DNA from: Metallyticus violacea
Taxonomy: Eukaryota; Arthropoda; Insecta; Mantodea; Metallyticidae
Assembly (NCBI GenBank): GCA_030762175.1
Contig: CM060843.1
Span: 116,458,869 to 116,522,868, forward strand
DNA length: 64,000 nucleotides
Reading direction: 5' to 3'
The notes below the pieces were generated by a model. The model worked only from the letters and a program-made list of their open reading frames with translations. It was not told where the DNA came from and searched no databases. Within the stretch, counting starts at the first letter, position 1, and the number at the start of each line of letters is the position of its first letter. This document shows positions 45,805 through 57,993 of the stretch, in pieces. The position numbers and the translations under genes are program-made.

Positions 45805-48387
45805 GAATAAAATACAATCTTCTGCTGAGAAAGTTAGACTGACGATATTTTGACAAGTCAACGTGTATTGATGCACTTACGATAAAAGTATCATACTGTG
45901 GTCAATGTTCAATAAAGTGGCATACAGGCAAACAAATATTAACACAAACATGACTGAAACGCCAAGAGCCTTTCTCAAAAGGTGTATTGCTGCCCACAAC
46001 AACGCTCGTCTCCATATGGCTGCGCTTACATAGAATGTACTTTTTTTAGATCTTTGAAAAAACTGGATAATAGAGGTGATGTAAATTAGTTGAAGGACAC
46101 ATTAAAAAGCTGTTTTAAAAACGTCCCCAAACTAGTGGATATACTAGGGTGGATATATAAGGTAGCATTTCTGTTAGCACACTTGTGAATTGTTTTAACA
46201 TTCCTGCTAATCAATGCCTTTCCTTCATATAAGTATGCGCTTCCTATGGTTAGTATATTATTGTCTGTGTGTATGACAGTACTGAAAATGTAGAACGTTT
46301 TTAGCATCGTAGTGAGCAATAGCAAGCATTACCTACTTTTGATTGCAATAAAATTTGGAAATTGACATCTGACAGAGAGTTTAACAATCGGTTCTGAAAT
46401 GTTTTTAGAAAACATCAACCGGACCTTTTTTCTTTCTTATTATTTAGAAGAAAATAACAGCAATTCCAAACACAAGAACTCTTAATAATACTGCGTTTTT
46501 ACATATGCTAAAAGAGAAAGAATTGATTTTTTTAATAGCACATGCCAATAGACAACTTTTCTTTGTTAGCAACATGAAGATATTTCATATTCCGACAGAT
46601 TGTTTGCTTAAGAAATACTATAAGGTTACCGAGGAAAAAAGAGTCAAGGCTGCTACTTTTTGCATACATGGTTCTTTCATATTGGAAAATAAAACAGCTT
46701 TCAAATGTGGAGTGTACACAGGTTATTTGAGTTAGAAGCCAGCAGAGTGAGACTGCGCACTGGGAGAAACGCTCAGGTGACCAGTAACATAAATAAAATA
46801 ATTATAGTTCAATGTATGTTGATGATGTGAATAAAGAAATATCTACTGCTAATTTTGAGTGAGAAATCATAATTATTATTTGCTCATACAGTTTAAAGTT
46901 AAAAAAAAATTCTGTGTATATTGTTCATGATGTGTATAGCAATAGGGTGTAACACCAAAGAGGTGGGACGTTTGTAGCTTTTTCAAAATAGGTCTCTTTT
47001 TTTACCGAAAAGTTAGACTCAGCTTATTGTATAATTACATAAAACTTTATTTTTGTCTATATCGATAAGAAATCTAATATATTATTATTCTTTGGCCGTA
47101 TTTCAATAGAATGAACATGAATTAAATACAAATATCAGCATTTTGAAGGCAAATATCAATTAAACATCAACAGTTTGAAACGTTACAGGCAGTGAGAAGG
47201 TTGGGACTCCTGCTTTCGTGTCCTTATCAGTACAGTCACTAGGTATGTATGTCCTATCAATCATTGGTTTCCATTTGTTGATATGCATTGACTACGGTAC
47301 GTTGCAAGATCGATGCCAATGTAGACTTTCTTTTATAATTAGCTGTGAATGTAATGAAAAATGTTTGCTAATATTTTGTTGCACTCTGTCGTGCCTTTAA
47401 ATTTTCCTGGTTATTTTACTTCCACCCAGTAGAAAAAGAGAAAATAAAACTGTTAAAACCAACTATTTAAAAAAAAACATGATGGAAAAATATGCAATTT
47501 TTACACATAAAAGTTTTGCCTGCCTTGGATAAAAAGAAAAGAAGAACAAATTGAGTTCAGGGTTGTATTCTTATGACCATTTTGAAATATATGGAATTGA
47601 AATATCATGAATTAAACAATAGAAAATTATATGTATAAATAATGTATAAAGCTGTTTACAAATATACAAACTACTGCATTTGTCAGAAATATAAAACATT
47701 ATTTAAGTAAACGAAATAATTCACAAATTACATTTGATGATGACATTAATAAGAGAAGTCTCTGAGGACCAAAAGAAGTTCAGTGTACATTGTAATTAAT
47801 TGTTTGAAATTCTGTGAAAGTAAACAAACTTTTATGCAAATGTGTACTTGGGTATGTTAAGAAGAATACAACATTGAAATACTGAAAACATGTAATAAAA
47901 ATTAATTGCAGGGAAATTTATGCTATAGAATTAATACTGAACTACCCCAAAACTCTAGTCAGTTACTGTTTCCAGTATTGAACCCTGCTTTCACATATTT
48001 TATTTTAAATGTTATTTAGACTGGATTCCATCCCAGCTGATAGAATTTCTGGCGGGCGAAGTGACATATGGAGATTTTCTCTGGCTCCCCCGGGTTCCAT
48101 TTCATTCCGCCGGCGTTTCATCTTCACTTTCATTCTCGTCCCCCTAATTATTATCATTTTCTTAATGTATGCCCATTAATTAGCTGACCATATGCTTCCC
48201 AACACTCTCTTTGTCTATGAAGAGAAAAAGGGAAGCGGCAGGTGAGGTGGCGGCAGCGCGTGGATGTCGCGCAGAGGGAAGACGTTCCAAATAACAGAAC
48301 AGGACAAGATACGCAGTGTCCCTAAAGATTAAGACAAGCCAATACGTAAGTAAAAATATATTCACAAATATGTACTGGGGACCACAT
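45805..48387. other. AT-rich sequence, no gene seen
   Basis: A GC-richer pocket at 48.03-48.30 kb (including tcccccgggttcc) was looked at for a tRNA head but has no matching box A. Nothing else recognised. Confidence 0.45.
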
Positions 48388-48707
48388 TAAATATATTTTG
48401 GTCGGTCCTGGTGGTGTAGTGGTTACCATACTTGCCTCCTAAACCCCAGATCGCGGGTTCGAACCCGGCCAGAACCGATGGATTTTTTCGGGCATAAAAA
48501 TCCTAAGTATGGCTTCCTTCGGAAGGGAAGTAAAGCCGTGGGTCCCGTGTCGTACATTTACGGTAAGAAAGAGAACCTCAAGCCTGAAAGAGAGGCCTCT
48601 GAGCAAAATTTGTCGGCCGTTTCACGCCCTGAGTTGAATGGGACGCTGATGACCTGAGCTGTTAAAGAGCGTCCATAAATAAGTCAATCAACAATAAATA
48701 TATTTTG
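48388..48707 (+). mobile_element. Full-length SINE A with perfect target duplication (locus 11, reference copy)
   Basis: The 13-bp direct repeat taaatatattttg (48388-48400 and 48695-48707) brackets 48401-48694. The SINE starts gtcggtcctggtggtgtagt, so this is the true 5' end of the family. Box A is at about 48411-48422 and box B (gggttcgaaccc) at 48455-48466, both well placed for RNA polymerase III. The body has the blocks ttttttcgggcataaaaatc, cttcggaagggaagtaaagc and tttcacgccctgagttg, and ends gagctgttaaagagcgtcc with a tail taaataagtcaatcaacaa. It is the best copy for building a consensus. Confidence 0.98.
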
Positions 48708-49165
48708 CATTTTGTATAACGCACAACCCACGCCTTCCTAAGAACCTACATTAGGTTTATCTGTTTTTCTGCACTAACGAGCTATAATTTCTCGGCACTA
48801 CTTCCAGCGTCTTATATAAGACGGGTGGTAGAGCGCTCATTTATTTTATTTGTAGTGCACAAATATTAAAAACGAAGAATTTCTGTAGCGCCGTGTACCA
48901 GATGCCGGTAATGACGAGTGGATTCGCGCTGGTAAGTGGGAGAATCTAATGGAAAGTTTTAAATATGCCTCTCTGTGCACGAAGATTCGAACCAAGATGG
49001 TTCTTATTACCAGACACGTGCTCATTTTTTTCTCTTTGCCATTAGAGTACGCAGTTCGACCAAATGCATTTCTTGATTACGTATAACTTGAACAAGATCC
49101 GAAGGTGGCGTTAAAATGATTCACGGAATGTTCCTGATGTTTTCGGAATCGGTCATGGTTTCTGG
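48708..49165. other. No gene; weak tRNA-like traces
   Basis: ggtggtagagcgctc at about 48828-48842 resembles a tRNA D-arm, and the minus strand at about 48981-49000 has a box B-like ttggttcgaatc. They lie on opposite strands and do not form one tRNA, so I call no RNA gene. Confidence 0.3.
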
Positions 49166-49227
49166 TCACTGCTCAGGGCACAGATCTCGCCCACGATAAG
49201 TTTGCACTTGGAGTTCTTTAGTGTGAG

Positions 49228-49447
49228 AAAAAGAAATATGTTCAGTGAAAGATAGAACATCCTGCGCCTGCGCATTTTCTTCTTCTGCAGCCGGAATTAT
49301 CTCTAAGAAAACAATAGTTCTATGCTTGGGCGAGAGAAGTATGAACCTGTCAGTGAAAGTGTTTACCTTTGACTTAGCCAATAATTCACTGGAATGCGAT
49401 ATGCAGTTTAGTCTACATGATGTTCCAGCAGGAGTCCGCAAGGCCAT
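49228..49447 (+). repeat. Unrecognised dispersed repeat D, copy 2
   Basis: Similar to 19645-19860 in the same orientation (gatagaacatcctgcgcctg, aaaacaatagttc, ggaatgcgatatgcagttta, agcaggag). Similarity ends just before the next SINE. Overlapping 93- and 114-codon frames occur here, but they are not conserved in the other copy. Confidence 0.75.
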
Positions 49448-49450
49448 TAA

Positions 49451-49700
49451 GTCGGTCCTGGTGGTCTACTTGCCTCCTAGACCCAAGATTGTGGGTTCGA
49501 TACAGGCAGGTCTATGGATTTTTTCGGGAGTAAAAATCCTGAGCATGACTTCATTCGGGAGTTCCATGTCGTACATTTACGACAAGTAAAATACCTCAAG
49601 CTTGAAAGAACAGGCCTCTAGACAAAAGTTATCGTCCGTTTCACGCCCTGAATTGAATAGGACCCTGATGATATGAGATGTTAAAGAATATCCATAAATA
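49451..49700 (+). mobile_element. tRNA-derived SINE, family A, internally deleted head (locus 12)
   Basis: Starts gtcggtcctggtggtctact: about 14 bases covering the second half of box A are missing. A further gap removes about 25 bases of the cttcggaagggaagtaaagc region. The end is gatgttaaagaatatccat plus tail. It directly abuts repeat D. The damaged box A makes it transcriptionally dead. Confidence 0.95.
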
Positions 49701-49712
49701 AACCAAATTAAC

Positions 49713-52700
49713 AAAGTAAAGTCATCAATGTTAAAACAAGCAACATTAAGCCAGAATAAACACTTTAATAATTATAATGCTACCCATTGTCAACCTAACC
49801 TAACTATAACAGTTTCCTTAATACATAACTACACAACAATTCAAATCATAGCAGGTAGTAGAGAAGGCGCAGGCTGAGTGTAGAGATACCCAAAATGTTT
49901 AGTACATGTCGGATTTTTCCACCTCGGCAAAAATCGAGAATTTACAATAAACAGACGACGTTTTTGTAACCTGGACTAGACACGTTAATGAGGACGCAGA
50001 ACGGGGCGAAAGCTGGTGCATGCATATCATTGGCGACAAGAACACCATTCGCATGGTTGGAGTCCACATGGCCGGAATGGCTAGATTAAGTAGGAAAGGT
50101 CTTGGACTAGGGGCTTGCTTTCCAAACTCATGTGCGATTCCAAGATACTAAATCTCCGCAAATATCCAATTTTCGAAGTAAATTTCACTTCGCGCAAATC
50201 TCTGGATTTACAATGCTATTATGCCAACTATTAAGCGAGGTTTGGGGATATAGAACTTAAAATCACAGAGAAGAATTTATAAAGGCCTAAAGTATTGTCA
50301 TTAATATTAAATAAAATTGCCTGTCTCCACCTTTTCCACAACAAACCAAAGAGAGCTTTAATATATTCAAATACGTCAATGTATTAATCTCATATTTGGC
50401 TAATATAATAAAAGATGTGGACACAAAATCTTAGTCCATAAACAGGACAATGGAAGCATATGCAGAAAGCTTTCATAAGTTACTAACGTTTGAAAAAGAC
50501 ATATCATGGCAAAAGCTGCAAAGATGACGGTGCTGACCAACTACCCTAATGGAACTCTGTTTGGGATATTACAAGATTAAATTAAGCCGCATTGGATATT
50601 GCTGGCACTTGCAGGGACGATCATCAGTTGATGGTACCTGCCCGTGAGCCAGAGCGCAGTCACTCTCTGACAATGCTATCCGTCAATTACAGGAGTGGAG
50701 GTAGACAAAGCTACTTTGTGGCTACCTGCTACCAGTAAACTGACTCCACTTCATCTCGGAGAGATCGACCACCAAATAGTCCAATCAGTGGATGGATTAA
50801 CAGCATGAGATTGTGAGGACTAGAATAAGTGGTAGGTATTGTTTGAACTGTGCAGAAAACTATCCTAAATTAAAGCGCTTGACATGCACAATTATTCTAT
50901 ATTGGTTTATAATTTACAGGCTAGTACTAAGAGGGCCGGGGTATTAATACAAGGCACTTGATACAGTGGAAGTTCTGAAAGGAGCAGGTTGCTGTTCTGT
51001 TATGTGCGAAATTGTATTAAACGCACGATGTGGTATTTGAGTATTCCATTACAGAATTACTACAACACCATCCTACGGTGTTTTCCCATTTGCCTTAAGA
51101 GCTTTTGAAAGTATTATTTATATTTTCTAGGTGATTGATGTAAATTGTAAACTATTTCGATCTAACTTCAATATACTGGTTCTTAGTCACAAACTTGTTG
51201 GCTCACGCAGTGGCTACTTGCGCTCCGCAGCTGGCGATGCCCGTTTTCTAAAATGTGTATACAGTTTACATAGCAGAGATCTATGATTGTCGTTCTTCCA
51301 TTATGATTGGCACCACTGATTTCCTTGTTTACATTCCGAAACTCCTACTTTTACGCTGAGTGATTTCATTGTAGAACCAATTTCATCTAATTTCTTTTCT
51401 ATTAAAACACGTTAATTGAAATTCTGGAAGGAGGAATTTTAAATAAATTTTGTGATGAACTGATTCGTGTTTAAAATATATCTAACTTTTACACATATAC
51501 ACACCGCTCGCGTACCACATTTCTCTATAGAACACAATTTTGAGAATGAATTGTCGTGAGATCTGAAAAAAAACAAACAAACAAACAGGCTCGAAATCTT
51601 CACACTTTAAATCACAGGCAGATGGGTTATGTGTCATTTTGAGACCATTTGAATTTGAATACGTAGTAGCTTGGCGGGATGTCTGATTCTGCATTTTATC
51701 GTTTATAAAATGACTTATGAATAAAAAATATGAAGAATTTAAGTAAAATGCTTTAAACTTACCACTAGCCAAGCTAAAGATTTATACTGGAATAAATTTT
51801 AGAAAATTTATTCTAATAAATAAAACAAAGGAATTACAAGCACACAAGAATTACCTGTATTAACTTAAGCTTCTGGTTGAAAACATTACAATCTTGTTAT
51901 TGTTTTTGTGTACTGAAGAACAGGATAAACAACTTTGGTCAGCACAAATTCTATCGGAACTTGTTCCATTCATTTCAGAAGTCGTGTTAAAGCCGATATT
52001 TATGAACTGTGCACATTTTGTGGTAAAGGATATAAACGTCTGAATGAACAAGGAACGAACATATTCTATTCTATTGACAAAGAATACTACAATTGCATTA
52101 AGTACAGAACAAGGTTTCATTCACACAGGCATATTCTGAACAATGTAATCGTTAGGGTTATCGTATGAAAAGCGCTAACCGTACACTTGTGGATGCACAT
52201 GGTATAAATCAGAACTACACCATGGATGGATGATACTTTTATTACCTGCTTGAGCTGTGTTCATAGTTGGCTCTTTGTCCTCCGAGAGGAATGGATGAGT
52301 GAGGGAAACACCGGGCGACCGGGAGGAATGAATAAGTTGAGGAGAACACCGAGTGGCCAGGATCTATGGGCGGTGGTTGCACGAATGCGAATGTGGTCCC
52401 TAATATGTTTTTGCAGATAGAACACCCCGATGACAATATGGCTCTCCTTTCTGAGTTTTTCCAGCCCTTCAGAAATCTCTTCTCCATTCTAGACATTGGG
52501 GCAAAACCTCTCAACGGGGAAATTTTGTGTCTATCAAATTTATTATATAAAAGTGGTAAGATAGTTGTGATACTGTGAGTTAGGTTTTTATTGCAAAGTG
52601 CATGGCTAAATTATTTTAAAGGGGTTTTTCAGCCTGCAAAAGATCTGAACTAAAAGTAAATTCATATCCAAATGATAAATAAGAAAGTATATAATTTAAA

Positions 52701-54365
52701 TTATACAGAAAAATGTTAACAGGAACTCTGATAAATACATGGTATTACTGATTGCCAAAGCATTAGATATTTATACAGCTAATATGCATTAGTGGAAATG
52801 TTTGCTAGGAGAGAGAGTTGCCTCTGAATGGAAGCTACAGATGGCAATAGGGAGCTGCGTAAAAACATTGTTTGCTATACGTAACAAGAGCAAAGTGTTC
52901 TATCCCTGCATTATGCATTGCACCCTCTACGCTATAAATCGGATTATGACGCAACAATAAGCACGTTTCCGCGGAAATAATTTCGACACGCGTAGATTTT
53001 ACCTGGACTCGCCCAATGTTTACCATATTTGTGGACATACTAACGGCAATGACCAAATAGCAGGGGCGACAGAGCCTAACCGATTTCTGTTTTGGACGCA
53101 TTAAAACACACAAGTTAGTCACTGTTAGGTGGTTATTGCACACTACAGAGAACAACAGAGAATTGGGGGCATCTACAGACAAAATAAAACAAGCAATTTT
53201 GTACTTCTGCATTATAACATGTAGTATATATTTTTGTTTTTTCTTATGTGTAACATTTCAGTAGCACTTGCCCTCTCAGGGCAGGAACATTATCGAGAAA
53301 CTTCAACTCAGTAACTTTATGAAGCCACTGTTGATAATTATTAACAAAGCAATCTGCATATAGGACGAGCATAATTAGGTTAATCAACATTTCATTAAAC
53401 TACTAAATAGAGGAAACATGTTTCTTACAAAGCAATTAAAAGAAACAACCTACTCCCTAGAAGATAAGAAAATATTCTGTTAGAAGAGAGTGATCAAATG
53501 TTAAACATTACACATTTTTTGCAGTCAATATGCCACACACATAACTAAAGCCGAATCTTTTGAAATGCCTTGTTTGAAATGAACCTACCACTCTTTGTTT
53601 TTAGTTTACTTCAGGAATATTATAATGACTGAAAGAACATGCTTACAGAGATAATTAAATTCTATCTAAAAATATAGTAATCCGAAAATGTCACATATTC
53701 AATAAAAAGGTATAGCACATAGACAAAAGGATTAACATTAATAGCTATTCCTGTTCTTGTTTATTCATGAAAATGTAAGTTTTTAACATCCTACTTGATG
53801 GTCATAGATTTTCGCAATGAATGGAATTTATTTATAATGGCACAAGTGAGTTCAAAATTCTCCCCAGAGTGTTTAAAAAAAACAGCAGAGTAAATACTCC
53901 TAGGAAATTTATCCCAAACAGCGATCGAGTTAGCACTTTCCAGTTGTACATTACAAAGGCGAATTAGGTCGTATGCATAGGGGATGAGAGAAATAGAGAG
54001 GAAGAAGATTAGGAGGTAGCGTTAGATCATTGTTCAAATATGAATATTATTATTTTCTGATCAATGAAAGCTGAGATACGAAGTCAATAAATACATGTTG
54101 TTATTGATCATAGCACAAACGTCGTATTTCTACTCTTTGTACGTAGTTCACAAAATATCGATACAGTTTACTTCAGTAATTAATCAACAAATGTATCAAT
54201 AAATAACTGTAACAGACTGCAAGCAACAGTAATTTAACTGCTGTACTGATGATAATACACTGTCACCTCTTTGGGACTATTCATGTACAGCTTTACTTTC
54301 TCCACCGCTGACCAGGTCGTGCCTTTCCACTCCAGAATAAGCGCGCAAGGTTTGTTGACAGTACA
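49713..54365. other. Long stretch without recognisable gene
   Basis: Includes GC-richer pockets (49.90-50.16, 50.50-50.85, 52.22-52.52, 52.80-53.15 kb). The longest frame is 125 codons on the minus strand (52835-53212); it is protein-like in composition but I recognise no family, so it is not called. A frame at 51935-52168 contains LCTFCGKGYKR after a possible splice acceptor (catttcag), a weak zinc-finger-like resemblance only. Confidence 0.4.
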
Positions 54366-55028
54366 TACGAGGGTAGGTCCATAAGGTTCCGGACTAACCA
54401 TTTTGTAGATATGTTAAAAACAAAACTATATTTCACTTTTTAATATAACTATATTGAAATAATAATAACCCTTTATTACAACACACTTCTCACATCTTTG
54501 GATTAACATTTCAACACCCCCTCTCAAAAATAGTCAAAGTCTTGTCTGCAAAATGGGCATCAACAGCATCCATTATTTCTTCGTCACACTTAAAATTTCT
54601 TCCTCTAAGACCCTCCTTGAGTTGTGAGAAGAGGAAATAGTCACTGGGAGCTAGTCACTGGGTTGTAGGGTGGATGGTCGACCTTCTTGAAGTCATAGTT
54701 CTTCACAGCTTCCTTTGCAACAGGAGCTGTGTGCACAGACGCGTTGTCGCAACCACTACTCAGCTTTCCTCGCCCTTTCTCTTTGATGGAAGCATGTAGT
54801 CTGTGCAGTAGGTCGAAAAAATTGGCCCATTCCTTTACGGTGGAATATGATGGTGATACGCCGTACAATCGCTGTTTAATTTCATTTGGAGTAAGTCAGT
54901 CTTTTGTGCAGAACTTAATAACAGCTGCAATTGTTTACTTAACAGATAAGGTATGACACCAGATAAGACTTTTGTGAAAGCGATAATTCTTATCGGCGAG
55001 GCCGGAAATTTATGGACCTACCATAGTA
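54366..55028 (-). mobile_element. Internally deleted mariner, copy 2 of the 0.7-kb family
   Basis: A 659-bp element at 54368-55026 with terminal inverted repeats (left cgagggtaggtccataag, right on the minus strand ctatggtaggtccataaa) and TA target duplications at 54366-54367 and 55027-55028. It matches the 735-1978 element at both ends but lacks about 0.6 kb of the middle. This kind of deletion derivative could be mobilised only by a transposase made elsewhere. Confidence 0.93.
54590..54890 (-). pseudogene. Mariner transposase remnant, ends only
   Basis: The minus strand reads an N-terminal piece VSPSYSTVKEWANFF, then directly a C-terminal piece RLHASIKEKGRG and CDNASVHTAPVAKEAVKN with the second catalytic Asp kept (Asn in copy 1), then DHPPYNPV, where the sequence diverges before the third Asp. 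The helix-turn-helix second half and the first catalytic Asp are missing because of the internal deletion. A 20-base local duplication around ctagtcactggg (about 54640-54662) disrupts the third motif. Confidence 0.85.
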
Positions 55029-57880
55029 TCCTCTTTCGATAGACACAATAAAACTTTTCTAAATTAATTCTAAAAATTGGTTGCTTCAAAGTACCAAACT
55101 ATAGCCCTTGTGTAATGGATTAACAAGAAATAGATTGCTTTAGAAAAAGCACGTCCCATTCCGTTAACTGTGTACAATACTTACGCTCCACGTCACGCGA
55201 GGCTCTAGTAACGAGCTTTGTTTCCTTAAGATTACACTTGAAGGAATTTCCCATTCTTGCCCGTTGTTAGGGCAGTTCTTGTATACAGCTGTAGCTTATC
55301 GTGTAGTGAAGTATAAAAAAGAGCGTGATCCTCATGAAAAATAATTCGATAACGTTATTTCCTGCGTTTAATCTATACATCGCGTGATACCGAGAATTCT
55401 GTCTCTCTCTCCCCCTTTTCCCTTCTTGCTCTTCCATGTTATCCTTACACGCTCTCTTACAGAAACAAAACCTGCAAAGCGCTTTTAGTGAAATGCTCAA
55501 CAGTTGCCCACACGTCGATATTTGCCTTGTCTCTGGATAGGATAACAACGTATAATTCTACATTGTACTGAAAAACCAATATACTATAGGATGTAACTTC
55601 TGCCGCAGGAGGCATATAGGACAACGATCCTAAAATTATTGAAAATATAATAAAGGACATTTGTTATAAATCTTGTCAGCTCAAGCGTTGTTTTACACCA
55701 CGGTTACTATGCATACACAGAGTACAATGCCAGTATTTCAACTGCGCTCGCTTCTCTTTGACAGTTCTTAAACGTCTTTTTCTGAAGTTGTTCCCTGCCG
55801 GTATCTCGGCAGTATACATTAATTTGTGAAGACAGTAGACTCTAGAGAAATTAATTTTCGTGGGTAAAAGAAAATGCTGCCCGTATGCTAATAAACCATT
55901 TCTACTGCCTATATATACGCTGCATTAATTGAATTTGACGAAATTAAACGTATATTCATTATCCTATTTAGAAGCATCATAATTTGACAAACACACAACA
56001 CTATACTTAAAAGTATCACAACTCACAATAAAATATAATTTGTACCATCCCTGAAATTCATGTACAAAGCAAGCAACATTACTGGCGCGCCATGCACAAT
56101 TATGAACATACATAACTTCAAGAAGTGGACGGCGATTCGGAAATACTCTGTATATCCTACAAGAAAAAACAAAAAGAAAACTGAATGTAAACAGTCAGGA
56201 TTTCCAAAATAGGCTATATTGCTGTTTTATTAATAATTGTAATATTGCAATTATATCTTACAATTGACTGTTTATTTTTTGTATATTCACCTTAAAAATA
56301 ACAATAATTATTACACTTTGCCAGTCAACGATAAAAAAGCAGTGATAACAGTTACATACTCTTTAAAGTGTAAACATTAAAAGGTAGGAATCTCAATTGA
56401 AATTTCAGAGTGAGAGTAACTGGCTAAGAGGGTGAAACCTAACATTCAATCAACATTTTGTTTAAAAAACTTATATCTGAATTGATGAATATTTGTTGAA
56501 AATAAATATATGTATAAAAGGTAGTTATACGGATTTGGAAATACTAAATGAAAACTGTTTCAATAATTTATCAAAATTACACATTTACTTTCAAATATTT
56601 AGAGCACAACTATATAAATGTATTTTATTTGTTTTTACTGTCTTTGTCCATATTAAAGACAAAATGTAGACGTCTAGATATTTCTCGACTGTTAACAAAA
56701 TTCATAATTAGTACAGTATGATTTTACTGTACAACATATTATTGTTATATTGCCTAATAAATGGAAAACAATTAATTGGCCACTTTGGTAAAAATCAGTT
56801 CAGATTCTAACAGAACTTAAAGGTTCTGGAATAAAAACAGCATTTTTATGTGAGTGAACGTGGTTTTTAGCCCCTTAACGACAGTGTGCAGATGCAACAT
56901 ACCAAAGAACTCAGTTGCGCTCATTTCCAACGATAGCAGAGAAAGAGAGCTGAACGGATTACGGAGGGAAGTCAAGGGATCCTATTTTTGGACATGGAAT
57001 ACTTTCATATACCATAAATCTTCAATACAGAATCCACTGAAACTATCCCGCAGGAATCGAGACATTATCTATAGTAACAGACTAGTCCAAAACCGTGAAA
57101 ATTGGGTGTACAGAAGAGCGCGCTATTCCTATGCTACCGAGGCAGAGATATTATAATTAATTCATGAACTTTGAATATAAAATTTAAACAGCGTCTCTAG
57201 AGGATGCAGGTTAACATCATTCTTCCACCTAATGACCAAGGAGAACCTCCCTTAAATGTTCCCTTTATAATTACGAGTGTAGAACTTAATAAATATATTG
57301 TTGGCGGAACTTCCCATATGATCTTCATCCGAAATGGTTTGAATTCGCTTTAACAAAAAAATTCAATTTTCCTGCTCATGTTGTCTGTATAAGCTTAGAA
57401 CGCAGTCGTATTTCCAGACCAATGCATATCTCCTTCATGACAAAAAATTCATCTCTAAGTGTGCTTGGCAAAGCGGCAAAATATGCTCAGAAATGAAGCT
57501 TTATTTAAATTTGCAAAAGAATTGGTTTATTTCGCATTTAAATAATGACAATTTAATGTATTGATAAAATACTATTTAAGTGTTACAATAAATTAGTCAT
57601 CACATATGCTCATTAATATTTAATTTATTCCATTAATATACACGGCAACACTCAAATATTACGTGAAAATTTCGGTTTTTAGATTATAAATAAATTTTAT
57701 AATTTTTTTTCTTTTAAAGCATATTTTCATCTCGTCCGTTCGGAAACTTTAGTCATCGAAGATAATTGGAGGTCAACTGTGCTAACTATCACAAAGATAT
57801 TTCACTATGATTGTTGTGCGGTTTTTCACTGATATTTCGATCTAAATCAATATTTCACTTTCATCTTTCCTTCTTTTCAG
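55029..57880. other. AT-rich sequence, no gene seen
   Basis: The 100-codon frame 56854-57156 is not recognised. If the segment at 57881 is an exon, this stretch would be intron. Confidence 0.4.
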
Positions 57881-57993
57881 GTATCTTCTCGAACAGTGCC
57901 GTAAAGGATATTGTCAAAGGGAAAGAGTTGGTCTATTGGCTGACACGTTTATCTCCCAACGAAGTGCATCGACTGAGAACAGACACTTTCTAG
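57881..57993 (+). CDS. Possible 3'-terminal exon of an unknown gene
   Basis: A strong splice acceptor (cactttcatctttccttcttttcag, pyrimidine-rich, ending 57880) is followed by an open stretch of 36 codons that ends in TAG at 57991-57993. Reading from the acceptor with two bases completing the previous codon gives IFSNSAVKDIVKGKELVYWL and then TRLSPNEVHRLRTDTF. About half of the third codon positions are G or C in a roughly two-thirds AT region, which is what coding selection would give. I do not recognise the protein. VKGKxxxxYWL faintly recalls the end of guanylate/adenylate cyclase catalytic domains, but this is only a resemblance. No upstream exon is identified in this window, so the gene is unconfirmed. 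Confidence 0.35.

Noticed and set aside
48401..48480. tRNA gene in the SINE head
   Set aside because: Boxes A and B are present, but the head is fused to the SINE body and flanked by a target duplication; it is a SINE promoter and not a separate tRNA gene. The same applies to the other SINE heads.
48800..49020. tRNA-like D-arm (ggtggtagagcgctc) and box B-like ttggttcgaatc
   Set aside because: The two motifs are on opposite strands and cannot form one tRNA or one SINE head.
49166..49447. 93-codon minus-strand frame over repeat D
   Set aside because: The corresponding sequence in repeat D copy 1 is not open, and an overlapping antisense frame is equally long.
51935..52168. Zinc-finger-like exon (LCTFCGKGYKR) after a catttcag acceptor
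   Set aside because: Only one Cys pair is present without the matching His pair, and the acceptor has a poor pyrimidine tract.
52835..53212. 125-codon minus-strand open frame
   Set aside because: Residue composition is plausible, but no motif, splice signal or second copy supports it, so it was not annotated as a gene.
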